Positions 17,063-25,238 of a stretch of 64,000 nt of DNA are shown here, piece by piece (positions within the stretch are counted from its first letter, which is position 1; each line of letters begins with the position of its first letter). The stretch spans positions 1-64,000 of the forward strand of contig NZ_JBJQOQ010000017.1 of NCBI RefSeq assembly GCF_046036945.1. Direction: 5' to 3'. The notes under the pieces were generated by a model that saw only the letters and a list, made by a program, of their open reading frames with translations, was not told the DNA's origin and ran no database searches. The stretch comes from Brevibacillus_C sp046036945 (GTDB lineage: Bacteria; Bacillota; Bacilli; Brevibacillales; Brevibacillaceae). The translations under genes were made by a program, and so were the position numbers.

Positions 17063-18394
17063 TCACTTCGTGACTTTTTTGTGATCCGCCAGCAGCTTGT
17101 TGATCTTCTCCGCCGTTTCGTCCAGGACTTTTTGCGCGTCGGCTCCCCCGTAAAGCTTCTCGATGGAATTCTCCACTTCGGCTCTTGCCTCGGGGAAGAC
17201 GCCCATCAATGCCCCTTGGGTCGCGGTCGTCAGTTTTGTGCTCTGCAGCTGTTTGACCGCGGTCAGGTACTGGGGATATTTCGCGTAGGTATCCTGCAGG
17301 ACCTTTTCGTTGTAAGCCGCTTTCGTAATCGGGAAGTAACCCGTATCGACCGCCCATTGTGCCTGGGTATCGGGCTGGGCGACGAATTTGAGGAAATCCC
17401 AGCCCGCCGCTTTCTGGTCGTCGGAGACGCTGTTCATCATCCAGATCGATCCGCCCCCGACGATGACTCCCTTCGGTTCCACGCCATCCGGAACCGGCAG
17501 AAATCCCGTGCCCACTTCAAACGGCGAGTCCTTAACATTGCTTGCTGTCGCTGCAGTCGAATCCAGATAGATCGCCACTTTTCCCGCTTTGAAAGCGGCG
17601 CGGATATCGTCCCATTTGCGTCCGTAGTTGCCGAGCACGCCTTCCTTGTTCATCTCGTCGAGCCACTGGTAGATCTTGAGCCCTTCCGGACCGTTCAGCA
17701 GCGTCTTGGACGGCTCGCCCTTCCGCCCGTTTCCTTCATCGAGGTAGTCAGCTCCCTGGTTGGCCATCAACTGCTCGATAAACCAGCCGTAGATGAGGAT
17801 GGCGAAGCCCTTTTCGTCCTTGGCGTTGTCGGTCAGCTTTTTGGCCGCCTCTTGTATTTCGCTGAACGTACGGGGCGGCTTCTCCGGATCAAGCCCCGCA
17901 GCCTTGAACTTATCCTTATTGTAGAACAGGACGGCGTTTGACGTGTTGAACGGCATCGAGTACAGCTTTCCATCGATCCGGTAATACCCGGCGATATTTT
18001 CTTCCAGTTGGGAAAGGTCAAACTGCTCTTTGTCGATGAAATCCTGCACGGGTTGGATGTATCCGCTCTCGCTCATGAACTTGGTGCCTACCTCATACAC
18101 CTGCATCAGTGTGGGCGCCTCCGGCGTTCCGCCCACCGTCTTCAGCTTGGTCAGCGCTTCTTCGTACGACCCTTGATACTCCGTCTGCACAAACACCTTC
18201 GTCTGCTTCGCATTGTAATTGTCGACGATCTTCTGCAGGGCTTTGCCCGCATCGCCGCCCATCGAATGCCAGAAGGTCACTTTTACCTTGCCGTCGTCTG
18301 TCTGCCCGGTCTGGCCGCCCCCGGCCGTTTCGGAATTGGTGCAGCCGGCGAGCACCAGCAGAAAGACCAGGCCAAGAAGCCAAATCCTCTTCAT
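17063..18394 (-). CDS. ABC sugar/glycerol-phosphate-type solute-binding lipoprotein, UgpB-like
   Basis: About 443 residues. Lipoprotein signal with lipobox LLVLAGC. Resembles UgpB in the segments YSMPFNTSNAVLFYNKDKFKAAGLDPEKP, GGGSIWMMN and TGYFPITKAAYNEKV, so glycerol-3-phosphate or glycerophosphodiesters are plausible ligands, though other CUT1 substrates cannot be excluded. Last gene of the permease operon. Start: ATG 18394, seven bases after GGTGAGG; a GTG at 18406 is the alternative. Confidence 0.85.
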   Translation of the reverse strand: MKRIWLLGLVFLLVLAGCTNSETAGGGQTGQTDDGKVKVTFWHSMGGDAGKALQKIVDNYNAKQTKVFVQTEYQGSYEEALTKLKTVGGTPEAPTLMQVYEVGTKFMSESGYIQPVQDFIDKEQFDLSQLEENIAGYYRIDGKLYSMPFNTSNAVLFYNKDKFKAAGLDPEKPPRTFSEIQEAAKKLTDNAKDEKGFAILIYGWFIEQLMANQGADYLDEGNGRKGEPSKTLLNGPEGLKIYQWLDEMNKEGVLGNYGRKWDDIRAAFKAGKVAIYLDSTAATASNVKDSPFEVGTGFLPVPDGVEPKGVIVGGGSIWMMNSVSDDQKAAGWDFLKFVAQPDTQAQWAVDTGYFPITKAAYNEKVLQDTYAKYPQYLTAVKQLQSTKLTTATQGALMGVFPEARAEVENSIEKLYGGADAQKVLDETAEKINKLLADHKKVTK

Positions 18395-18469
18395 ATTCTT
18401 CCTCACCTTTCAGGTTTGTTTTTATCTTGATCCCGAAGCCCCCCTTCAAGCGATGGAAGCCGGGCTCAT

Positions 18470-19282
18470 TCACCCTTTTAATGCACCGGACATCAACCCT
18501 TTTTTCAGCTGTTTCAGCCCGACGAACAAGAAAATCAGCGTCGGCAGCAGGACGATCACGACCCCTGCCATGACCACCGGCCAATTGGTCGAATTCTCCT
18601 GGGACTGCATCATCTTCAACCCGATCTGCACGGTCCGCACGCTCTTGTTGGTGGTTGCCAATAGCGGCCACAAGTACATGTTCCAGGTCGTGAGAAAGCC
18701 GTACACTCCCAGCGCCGCCAGCATCGGCTTGGACAGCGGCAACACAAAGGAGAGCAGGAAACGCAGGTGGCCGCATCCTTCCAGCTCCGCGGCTTCGCGC
18801 AGTTCCTTGGGGATCGTCAGGAAGTGCTGCCGCAGCAGAAACGTGCCAAAGGCGAGCGCAAAGAACGGAACGGACAGCCCTTGGTAGGTATTGATCCAAT
18901 TCAGGTGCAGGATGGTCAGGTAATTGGGGATCATAGTCGCTTCCCAGGGAATCATCATCGTCGAAATGAACAGGTAAAAAATGAATGTTCTTCCTTTAAA
19001 CGGAATGTAGACAAAAGCATAGGCGGCCAGACTGCTGACGGCGATTTGACCGATCATCACCGTCGCCGAGACGATCAGGCTGTTCAGCAAAAACTTGAGC
19101 AGGGGGACACTTTGCAGGGCAGCTGCGTAGTTTTCCAGTAAAAATTGGCTGGGGATGAGCTTGCCGCCGTACATCTCCTCCGTACTCATCAGACTGGCAG
19201 AGACGGCGTAGAGGATCGGAAAGAAGAGGATCAGTGCCGACAGACCGAGCAGACAGTAGATCATCGCGTTTTTCACCATCAC
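18470..19282 (-). CDS. ABC transporter permease, CUT1 family, UgpE-like
   Basis: 270 residues, six transmembrane segments, with the cytoplasmic EAA loop (ELREAAELEGCGHLRFLLSFVLPLSKP). Pairs with the upstream permease, whose stop overlaps its start (GTG 19282 or ATG 19279). Part of an importer with the UgpB-like lipoprotein. No ATPase gene is in the operon; in Bacilli a shared MsmX-type ATPase elsewhere often serves such systems. Confidence 0.87.
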   Translation of the reverse strand: MMVKNAMIYCLLGLSALILFFPILYAVSASLMSTEEMYGGKLIPSQFLLENYAAALQSVPLLKFLLNSLIVSATVMIGQIAVSSLAAYAFVYIPFKGRTFIFYLFISTMMIPWEATMIPNYLTILHLNWINTYQGLSVPFFALAFGTFLLRQHFLTIPKELREAAELEGCGHLRFLLSFVLPLSKPMLAALGVYGFLTTWNMYLWPLLATTNKSVRTVQIGLKMMQSQENSTNWPVVMAGVVIVLLPTLIFLFVGLKQLKKGLMSGALKG

Positions 19283-20196
19283 TGATAATGCACCCTCTTT
19301 TCCCCAACCTTGAACTGCACGTACGTCGCGATCAGGATGATCACGAACAGGATCATCGCCTGGGCGCTGGCCGTCCCGAATTTATAGTTGATAAACGCGT
19401 CCCGGTAGATCGAGTACACGATCAGATTGGTCGATTCCGCGGGGCCGCCTTTGGTCAGGATGTCGATTTGGCCGAAGGATTGAAACGAATGAATGACGGT
19501 GACGACGGTGACAAAAAACAGGGTGGGAGACAAGAGCGGCAGAGTGATCCGAAACAGGTTGACCCAGTACCCGGCTCCGTCGATTTTGGCGCTTTCGTAC
19601 AGTTCTTCGGAGATATTTTGCAGCCCCCCGAGCAGCACGATGAAATTAAAGCCCACGCTCATCCAGACGGTGGACAGCGCGATCGACGTAAGCGCCCAGT
19701 CGGGGCTGGTGAGCCACTGAATCGGAGATGCGCCAAGCGTCTTCAAGATGTGGTTGAACAGCCCGATGCTCGGATGAAAGAGGAAGAGCCAGATCGTGGA
19801 GCCGGCAGCGACAGAGACACCGAGCGAGGAAGAAAAAATCACTCGAAAAAATTCCACTCCCCTCACCCGTTCGTTAGCCAGCACTGCCAAAAACAGCGCC
19901 AGCAGGATGCTGGTCGGCACTGTGTAGAGGACGAACAAAAAGGTGGACTTCATGCTAAGCTGGAAGCTGTCGGAAGCCAGCAACTGGGTGTAGTTTTCCA
20001 CACCGACGAACTGGACGGGGACGCCGCGGGGGTCTGTGAGATACAAGCTGTAATAGATCGTTTTCAAAATGGGGTAAAAGACAAATACGATCATCAAAAA
20101 CAGGGACGGGCCGACGAACATCATTCCGGTGCCAAAACTGCGCAGACTCCGTTTCAAGTCATCACCCCCTGCGATTGCTGCTGCGTTTTGTACCAT
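19279..20196 (-). CDS. ABC transporter permease, CUT1 family, UgpA-like
   Basis: About 305 residues, six transmembrane segments, EAA loop ELYESAKIDGAGYWVNLFRITLPLLSP. Start: ATG 20196, preceded by AGGAATAAAG; the frame extends upstream into the BMC-operon terminator and that part is not coding. First gene of the Ugp-like operon, 66 bases after the terminator of the BMC operon, so it is likely transcribed separately although same-strand. Confidence 0.85.
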   Translation of the reverse strand: MVQNAAAIAGGDDLKRSLRSFGTGMMFVGPSLFLMIVFVFYPILKTIYYSLYLTDPRGVPVQFVGVENYTQLLASDSFQLSMKSTFLFVLYTVPTSILLALFLAVLANERVRGVEFFRVIFSSSLGVSVAAGSTIWLFLFHPSIGLFNHILKTLGASPIQWLTSPDWALTSIALSTVWMSVGFNFIVLLGGLQNISEELYESAKIDGAGYWVNLFRITLPLLSPTLFFVTVVTVIHSFQSFGQIDILTKGGPAESTNLIVYSIYRDAFINYKFGTASAQAMILFVIILIATYVQFKVGEKRVHYQ

Positions 20197-20261
20197 CTTT
20201 ATTCCTGGAAGACGATGGATATTCGGCAAAACGGACGAATCTGCCAGGCATACCACCCATA

Positions 20262-20307
20262 CAAAAATGGCCCGGGAACGTTCGACAAGGAACATTCCTC
20301 GGGCCAT
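20262..20307 (-). terminator. Strong terminator at the end of the BMC operon
   Basis: On the minus strand ATGGCCCGa-GGAATGTTC-cttgtc-GAACGTTCC-CGGGCCAT followed by TTTTTG: about 17 paired bases. It separates the microcompartment genes from the Ugp-like importer. Confidence 0.9.
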
Positions 20308-20325
20308 CCGAAACCATTTTCTCTC

Positions 20326-20601
20326 CTACTCATCCTCCGCGATCTCAAACGAATCGACGATCCCGACGATGACGGCGTCGACCGGGACGTTCTTCTCTTG
20401 AAACAGACTGCGGGCCACAGAACCGCGGGAGACAATCACCCGCTCGCCAACGCCGGCGCCGATCCGATCGGCGGCGATGACGGTCTGTCCCCCTTCTGTC
20501 TCCTGCCAATCGATCGGCTGGACGATCAGGAGTTTCAAGTTTTCCATGCCTGTTTCTTTTTGGGTCGACCAGACACTGCCGATGACCTTGCCTAAAAACA
20601 T
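20326..20601 (-). CDS. eutN: BMC vertex protein, EutN/CcmL family
   Basis: 91 residues. EutN/CcmL beta-barrel signature: start MFLGKVIGSVWSTQKETGMENLKLL, then VIAADRIGAGVGERVIVSRG and a terminal PVDAVIVGIVD. Such pentamers close the vertices of microcompartment shells. Start: ATG 20601 with AAGGGTG six bases upstream; an in-frame GTG at 20610 overlaps the upstream gene. Last gene of the BMC operon. Confidence 0.93.
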   Translation of the reverse strand: MFLGKVIGSVWSTQKETGMENLKLLIVQPIDWQETEGGQTVIAADRIGAGVGERVIVSRGSVARSLFQEKNVPVDAVIVGIVDSFEIAEDE

Positions 20602-20606
20602 CCTGT

Positions 20607-21383
20607 TCACCCTTTACCGATGTAGTGGACGGAAATGCCTCTCTCTTTTAAGACGTCATAAGCCAAAGGGGAAACGATGCAGCCCGGCTGCAAGACGATC
20701 GTCTTGCCGACATCCCCGGCGCGGGCTTTTACCCAGTCCGCTGTCAGCAATTTGCCTGGAAACAGCGAAGTCTGGCCGCTCTGCTGCTCCGCCGGGAGGA
20801 GCTTTTGGATCACAAGGTCAGCCAGGTCTTTTTGCGGAGCAAAGTGGATCCCCAGTTCCTTCATCTCATTGCGATGCCGCTCAAACAGTCTTTGGTAGGG
20901 AACCGGAAGGGTTAACGTCTGCAGGCAGCGACGGTCGGATCGATTCAATCCGGGAACGTCTTCGCCTACGATGACGGGTTTCCCCAGGACCAATGCAGAA
21001 AAGATCACTTCCGCCTTAATCAAGCCCTTCATCCCGGCCGCTACTCTGGCGGCGTTGTCCAGATCGATCTCCGGAATGACGACGGCATCGTATTCCTTGG
21101 GCACCTCCAACGGGGCAGGCGCATACTCGTCCGTCGCGATGATCTTCCCCGCCCCGCCGCATTCGATCCGGTGCATGCCCAGCCACGACGAAGTTTCCCC
21201 ATCCAAAAACAGGATGTCATGACAGATTCCGTGATTTTTCAGCTTGATGAACTGATCGGTGAAGGCTTCCTGAGCAGTACTGTCACAAAAGATGAACAGC
21301 ACTTTTGGTCTGGCTGCCTCTTCCCCTTTCATCGCCTGCAGGATTTCCCGGGTGATCGACTCGACGATTTCTCTGACGTCCAT
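20607..21383 (-). CDS. BMC-operon protein of unknown function, flavoprotein-like fold
   Basis: 258 residues. The N-terminal 18 residues (MDVREIVESITREILQAM) form an amphipathic helix like BMC encapsulation peptides. Next comes an alternating beta/alpha domain (VLFIFCDSTAQEAF, YDAVVIPEIDLDNAARVAAG, VIFSALVLGKPVIVGED) that recalls the flavoprotein/DpaB fold, a weak resemblance. The C-terminus ends in IVSPLAYDVLKERGISVHYIG, similar to a segment near the N-terminus of the next protein, PduL. Probably a lumen component; no reaction is assigned. Start: ATG 21383, eight bases after GGAGG. Confidence 0.8.
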   Translation of the reverse strand: MDVREIVESITREILQAMKGEEAARPKVLFIFCDSTAQEAFTDQFIKLKNHGICHDILFLDGETSSWLGMHRIECGGAGKIIATDEYAPAPLEVPKEYDAVVIPEIDLDNAARVAAGMKGLIKAEVIFSALVLGKPVIVGEDVPGLNRSDRRCLQTLTLPVPYQRLFERHRNEMKELGIHFAPQKDLADLVIQKLLPAEQQSGQTSLFPGKLLTADWVKARAGDVGKTIVLQPGCIVSPLAYDVLKERGISVHYIGKG

Positions 21384-21388
21384 GCTCC

Positions 21389-22174
21389 TCACCTCCGGAG
21401 TCCGGACAGGAGCTTGCCGTTCTTGCCGGTCACCCAGACTTTGTCGCCTGTTTTCAAGTTAGCCGCATTCGCCTCATCCAGATCGATGTGAAAGTCCAAA
21501 ACGAAGTTCGGGCTGACGCGAACGGCCACCTCCGGAAAGATGATCGGACGCTCGCCTGTCGTCTGCAGGATCAAGCTGTCCCCATTCTCAACACCAAAGG
21601 CCGCGGCTTCATCCGGAGACATGTGAACGTGGCATTTGGCTACAATGACTCCTTGCTGCAGCACGACGCAACCCTTCGGGCCGATCAAGGTAATTCCCGG
21701 CGTCCCATCGATCAACCCCGACAGCCGGACGGGCGGGTGAACACCTAAGCGAAACCCGTCTGTCCGGGATATTTCTACCTGGCTTGCCCCCCTGGCCGGA
21801 CCAAGGATGCGCACGCCGTGAATCAACCCTTGGGGACCGAGCAGCGTCACCTGCTCTTGTGCGGCAAACTGGCCTGGCTGCGACAAATTGCGCAGGGGAG
21901 TAAGCTCATAGCCGGTTCCGAAGAGCACCTCCACATCCTCGGGGGACAGGTGAACATGCCGGTTCGACACCCCTACGGGAACGACCAGCTCCGCCGCAGA
22001 TGAATCCGATTCTTCATTTGATTCCGTCACTTTTAAAGGTTTCAATTGGATCCCCCTCCCCTTTAAAAAGTCAATGGCCGCCGGGGTAATCTTATCGTCC
22101 TCATGAATGGGATAGGGATTGGGAATCCCCCCTCTGAGCATGGCCCTTAGTGTTGTCTCTGTAATCAAGGCCAT
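21389..22174 (-). CDS. pduL: PduL-type phosphotransacylase (phosphate acyltransferase) of the BMC
   Basis: 261 residues: a ~60-residue N-terminal extension and two PduL beta-barrel repeats. Zinc-ligand histidines lie in SNRHVHLS (His73, His75), CHVHMSPDEA (His182, His184) and VLDFHIDLDEAN (His228). It would convert acetyl-CoA and phosphate to acetyl phosphate and CoA, recycling CoA inside the shell. The extension contains ITPAAIDFLKGRGIQL, a segment shared in style with the C-terminus of the neighbouring unknown protein. Start ATG 22174; the ribosome binding site is poorly placed, so translation may be coupled to the shell gene ending 12 bases upstream. Confidence 0.9.
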   Translation of the reverse strand: MALITETTLRAMLRGGIPNPYPIHEDDKITPAAIDFLKGRGIQLKPLKVTESNEESDSSAAELVVPVGVSNRHVHLSPEDVEVLFGTGYELTPLRNLSQPGQFAAQEQVTLLGPQGLIHGVRILGPARGASQVEISRTDGFRLGVHPPVRLSGLIDGTPGITLIGPKGCVVLQQGVIVAKCHVHMSPDEAAAFGVENGDSLILQTTGERPIIFPEVAVRVSPNFVLDFHIDLDEANAANLKTGDKVWVTGKNGKLLSGLRR

Positions 22175-22185
22175 ATGCTACGCGC

Positions 22186-22473
22186 TTACCCTTCCAATTT
22201 GGGAAGGATCAATTCGATATCGGAATGAGGACGCGGTATGACGTGTACCGAGACGAGTTCCCCCACCTTTTCCGCAGCAGCGGCGCCCGCGTCAGTAGAC
22301 GCCTTGACCGCGCCGACATCACCGCGGACCATTACGGTAACCAGTCCGCCGCCGACGTGCACCTTGCCGATCAGCTTCACGTTTGCCGCTTTGACCATGG
22401 CGTCTGCCGCCTCTACCGCCCCGACCAATCCTTTCGTTTCCACCATTCCCAATGCTCCCATTTCGCCTGCCAT
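22186..22473 (-). CDS. eutM: BMC shell hexamer protein, EutM/PduA-like
   Basis: 95 residues, one BMC domain (GALGMVETKGLVGAVEAADAMVKAANVKLIG...VHVIPRPH), the canonical size for the major facet hexamer. The central-pore loop reads VHVGGGLVTV. Start: ATG 22473 with AAGGAGG eight bases upstream, the strongest ribosome binding site of the operon, which fits a major shell protein. Lies between eutE and pduL. Confidence 0.95.
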   Translation of the reverse strand: MAGEMGALGMVETKGLVGAVEAADAMVKAANVKLIGKVHVGGGLVTVMVRGDVGAVKASTDAGAAAAEKVGELVSVHVIPRPHSDIELILPKLEG

Positions 22474-22516
22474 ATGATGTGCCTCCTTCAATCAATTTTG
22501 TTCACAGGGTACCCTG

Positions 22517-23989
22517 TTACAGCTTCATTTCCGCCAATACGCTTTTGATGATCTCCATGACTTCTTCCCTGCTGACGGTCATCTGGCCTGCTGCCGAATT
22601 CGGCTGGGCTTTTGCCTCAGGGACCACCTCCTTCTGTTTCATCTCGCGAATGCCAAAGGCTACCCGTTTTACATTAAACAGATGCTCAGGGCCGATGTTG
22701 TCCGAGGTAATGTTGTTTCCGAAGGAGCCGCAGCCGAGCGTCATCGAAGGCTGAATCCCCGTCGTCGCGCCGATCGCGCCAAATGTCGTTCCCGAATTGA
22801 CGATGATCCGCGAAGCCGGCTTGTCGATGCAGAACGCCTCCACCACCTGCAGATCCTGACAGTGGATCCCGATGGTGTGCCCCAATCCCCCCAGCTCCAG
22901 CAGTCTGTGGCAGATGTCGCTTGCCTCTTGCCAGTCACCCGCCGTGTACAGTGCGAGGATCGGCGACAGTTTTTCGATGGAAAAGGGATAGGCTTTGCCG
23001 ATGCCCGTCTCCTCGGCGATCAGCAGCCTCGCATCATCGGGTACGAGAATGCCGGCCATCTCCGCGATCGCCTGCGGGGATTTGCCGACGATCTGCGCGT
23101 TCAGTCCTCCACCCGCCATGATCACCGCAGCGGTTTGTTTTTTTTCGTGGTCGTCGAGGAAGTAGGCCCCCTGCTGCTTTAACTCGGCGATGACCTTTCG
23201 CTTGATGGATTGATCGACGACGATCGCCTGCTCGGATGAACAGATGGTCCCGTTGTCAAACGTCTTGCTCGCGACGATGTGCCCCACCGCCGTTGGCACG
23301 TCGGCGCTTTCGTGCAGGTAGACCGGAACGTTCCCCGGGCCGACGCCGAATGCCGGTTTGCCCGAGCTGTAGGCCGCCTTGACCATCGCCGTACCGCCTG
23401 TCGCCAGGATTACATCGGTCATTTTATGCGTCATCAGCTCCTGCACTGCGGCCATCGTCGGCTGCGCGATACAGGAGATCAGACCAGCCGGCCCACCCGC
23501 CCGCTCTGCCGCCTCCTGCATCAGCCGGGCCGTTTCTAGAGTGCACTTCGCTGCCGCCGGATGGGGACTGAAGACGATCGCATTCCCCGCCTTCACGGCG
23601 ATCAGCGCTTTAAAAATCGTCGTGGAGGTCGGGTTGGTCGAGGGAACGATACCGGCGACAATCCCTACCGGTTGGGCCACTTCCCACACCCGGTTGGCTT
23701 CGTCCCGCGAAATGATTCCGACCGTCTTCCGCGCTTTGATCGCCTGGTAGATATCGTTTGCCGCGAACAGATTTTTCGTCAGTTTGTCGGCGACTTTGCC
23801 GAAGCCGGTCTCTTCTACAGCCATGACTGCCAACCGCTTTGCTTCCTCTCTGGCGGCGTTGGCCATGCTTTGCACGATTTGGTCGATCTGGCTCTGCGTC
23901 ATTTGCTGCAGAACCTTTTGCGCCGTCTTTGCCAACGCGAGGCAGTCCCTCACCTCCTGGACGGAGGCCAAATCAGTATCGATCATCAC
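22517..23989 (-). CDS. eutE: CoA-acylating acetaldehyde dehydrogenase, EutE-like
   Basis: 490 residues. Aldehyde dehydrogenase fold with catalytic Cys250 in DNGTICSSEQ, a glycine-rich segment VGPGNVP, and SFGNNITSDNIGPEHLFNVKRVA, typical of acylating enzymes of BMCs. Oxidises acetaldehyde with CoA and NAD+ to acetyl-CoA. After a Pro/Ala/Gln linker (about 455-470) the C-terminus ends in VSREEVMEIIKSVLAEMKL, an amphipathic helix like encapsulation peptides. Start GTG 23989 or ATG 23986 overlaps the upstream shell gene's stop. Confidence 0.93.
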   Translation of the reverse strand: MMIDTDLASVQEVRDCLALAKTAQKVLQQMTQSQIDQIVQSMANAAREEAKRLAVMAVEETGFGKVADKLTKNLFAANDIYQAIKARKTVGIISRDEANRVWEVAQPVGIVAGIVPSTNPTSTTIFKALIAVKAGNAIVFSPHPAAAKCTLETARLMQEAAERAGGPAGLISCIAQPTMAAVQELMTHKMTDVILATGGTAMVKAAYSSGKPAFGVGPGNVPVYLHESADVPTAVGHIVASKTFDNGTICSSEQAIVVDQSIKRKVIAELKQQGAYFLDDHEKKQTAAVIMAGGGLNAQIVGKSPQAIAEMAGILVPDDARLLIAEETGIGKAYPFSIEKLSPILALYTAGDWQEASDICHRLLELGGLGHTIGIHCQDLQVVEAFCIDKPASRIIVNSGTTFGAIGATTGIQPSMTLGCGSFGNNITSDNIGPEHLFNVKRVAFGIREMKQKEVVPEAKAQPNSAAGQMTVSREEVMEIIKSVLAEMKL

Positions 23990-24384
23990 GATTGATCGTC
24001 ACCTCTCTCCTGCTCTTCTTCGGGCTGATGTTTGTCCGGTTCCTTTTTCCCGCCTGGAGCTTTTTCCACTTTTGTCTGTTTGGCCGCCTGCTTTTTCTCC
24101 TTCTTTACGATTCCCTGGATCATCTGCGGAACGCTGCCGTCCGGCCGGGCGATTACATGTGAACTGCGCAATTGCCCGACTCTTCTCGCTTCCGCTTCGC
24201 CTGCCGCCACCGCTGCTTGGACAGAGGCGACATCGCCGATGATGTAGATCGTCACAATCCCTGCGTCAGCCCCCTGATATGTGACAATTCTGACATCGGC
24301 AGCTTTGGCTGCCGCATCGGCTGCAGCGACAAGTGCGGGAAATCCCCAGGTCTCGATCATTCCCAACGCATCGCCATGGTTCAC
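23986..24384 (-). CDS. BMC-domain shell protein with charged C-terminal extension
   Basis: 132 residues: one BMC domain (residues about 5-88, DALGMIETWGFPALVAAADAAAKAAD) followed by a ~40-residue Lys/Glu/Gln-rich tail (KKEKKQAAKQTKVEKA...EEEQERGD). Pore loop reads YQGADAGIVT, unlike the EutM copy. Extended BMC-H proteins such as PduK or EutK carry extra C-terminal domains; here no folded domain is evident. Minor shell component, perhaps linking shell and cargo. Start: GTG 24384 after GGGGGAGCTAGGTA. Confidence 0.88.
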   Translation of the reverse strand: MNHGDALGMIETWGFPALVAAADAAAKAADVRIVTYQGADAGIVTIYIIGDVASVQAAVAAGEAEARRVGQLRSSHVIARPDGSVPQMIQGIVKKEKKQAAKQTKVEKAPGGKKEPDKHQPEEEQERGDDQS

Positions 24385-24400
24385 TACCTAGCTCCCCCTC

Positions 24401-25054
24401 TCAGCGTTTTAGCGGCTGCCGGGCAATGCCTCTGACGGCCTCGGCAAAAGCTTGCGCGGCCGCCGTACAGGCCGATTGGCTGCCGGTCAGAAGGCCGCCG
24501 CCAAAATTCGTCTCCGTCGGCGGACCGTAAAACTGCCGGATGGTCACATCGGCTGCTTTCAGTGCAGCATCCAAGCCGTAGACAGCCTCCAGCGGGGGTG
24601 CGATCAGGTAAGCCAAGGGTTCTCCCTCGGGAATCCCGGCCAGCTGGGAAAGGTAAGAACCGGTGCGCGAAACGACATGGGCGTAGTACGCATGGGTACC
24701 TTCATCGTCCAGCGCGTAAAAACAGGCTCCCCGCTCCATCAAGTCAATCGCGGCATCCATCCCGCTGATCACTTCAGACGGGGTCGCACCCCCAATGATC
24801 CCGATAAATTCTCCCGACAACGGCCCCGAGGCGTGGGCCGCTCCAGCGTAAAACGACTTGGCGTACACCACTTCCACCGCCGCTTTCTTGGTCGCTTCAT
24901 CCAGTGCCGTATACCCGACGTCGTCAATCGTGGAAGTCAAAAGTCCCAGACTGCGGATATGCCGAGGCAGATTCAGCTTTTCTGCCAGCCCGGCATCCAC
25001 ATTGGGAATCATTCGCGTCGCCAGCGGAACTGCCCGTATCGGTCTTTCTGTCAC
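24401..25054 (-). CDS. eutL: BMC shell trimer protein, EutL
   Basis: 217 residues, two fused permuted BMC domains as in EutL (AVPLATRMIPNVDAGLAEKL; VYAKSFYAGAAHASGPLSGE; AYLIAPPLEAVYGLDAALKAADV; NFGGGLLTGSQSACTAAAQAF). EutL trimers form gated pores; ethanolamine binding to EutL is known from other bacteria. Start: GTG 25054 with GAGGTGG upstream. First gene of the BMC operon, about 30 bases after a predicted transcription start. Confidence 0.94.
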   Translation of the reverse strand: MTERPIRAVPLATRMIPNVDAGLAEKLNLPRHIRSLGLLTSTIDDVGYTALDEATKKAAVEVVYAKSFYAGAAHASGPLSGEFIGIIGGATPSEVISGMDAAIDLMERGACFYALDDEGTHAYYAHVVSRTGSYLSQLAGIPEGEPLAYLIAPPLEAVYGLDAALKAADVTIRQFYGPPTETNFGGGLLTGSQSACTAAAQAFAEAVRGIARQPLKR

Positions 25055-25090
25055 CTATACCACCTCTTTTCAAGGCACTCTATGACATCT

Positions 25091-25119
25091 ATTTTACTTT
25101 ATATTCATATGATTGTGAA
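25091..25119 (-). promoter_or_regulatory. Probable sigma-A promoter of the BMC operon
   Basis: On the minus strand TTCACA (25114-25119), 17 bases, TAAAAT (25091-25096), one mismatch each to consensus, about 37 bases before the eutL start. An imperfect inverted repeat ATTCA-N8-TGAAT overlaps the -35 and spacer and could be an operator for the adjacent DeoR-type regulator. Confidence 0.6.
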
Positions 25120-25163
25120 TTATCTAAAATTATAAGCTGAAAAAAGAGAATCCTAGAAAGTGC

Positions 25164-25203
25164 GGCCCGGCTCCGCCAGTTCCGTCGGCGAAGCCTTGGG
25201 CCC
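25164..25203 (-). terminator. GC-rich hairpin after the DeoR-type gene
   Basis: On the minus strand GGCCC-aa-GGCTTCGCC-gacggaact-GGCGGAGCC-GGGCC: about 14 pairs. A run of six T follows only about 20 bases later, so termination may be partial. It separates the deoR-like gene from the BMC promoter. Confidence 0.5.
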
Positions 25204-25238
25204 GATCAAAACGCAGGGGATCGAACAGGTGATCATGC

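Noticed and set aside
20197..20307. N-terminal extension of the UgpA-like permease
   Set aside because: It runs through the BMC-operon terminator hairpin; ATG 20196 has its own ribosome binding site.
19234..20595. 453-codon plus-strand frame
   Set aside because: Antisense shadow of the Ugp-like permease and eutN genes; composition rich in Asp, Arg, Gln and His as expected for a GC-rich antisense frame.
25055..25238. Cobalamin riboswitch in front of the BMC operon
   Set aside because: The gap of about 180 bases holds a promoter and a GC hairpin but no B12-box-like sequence.
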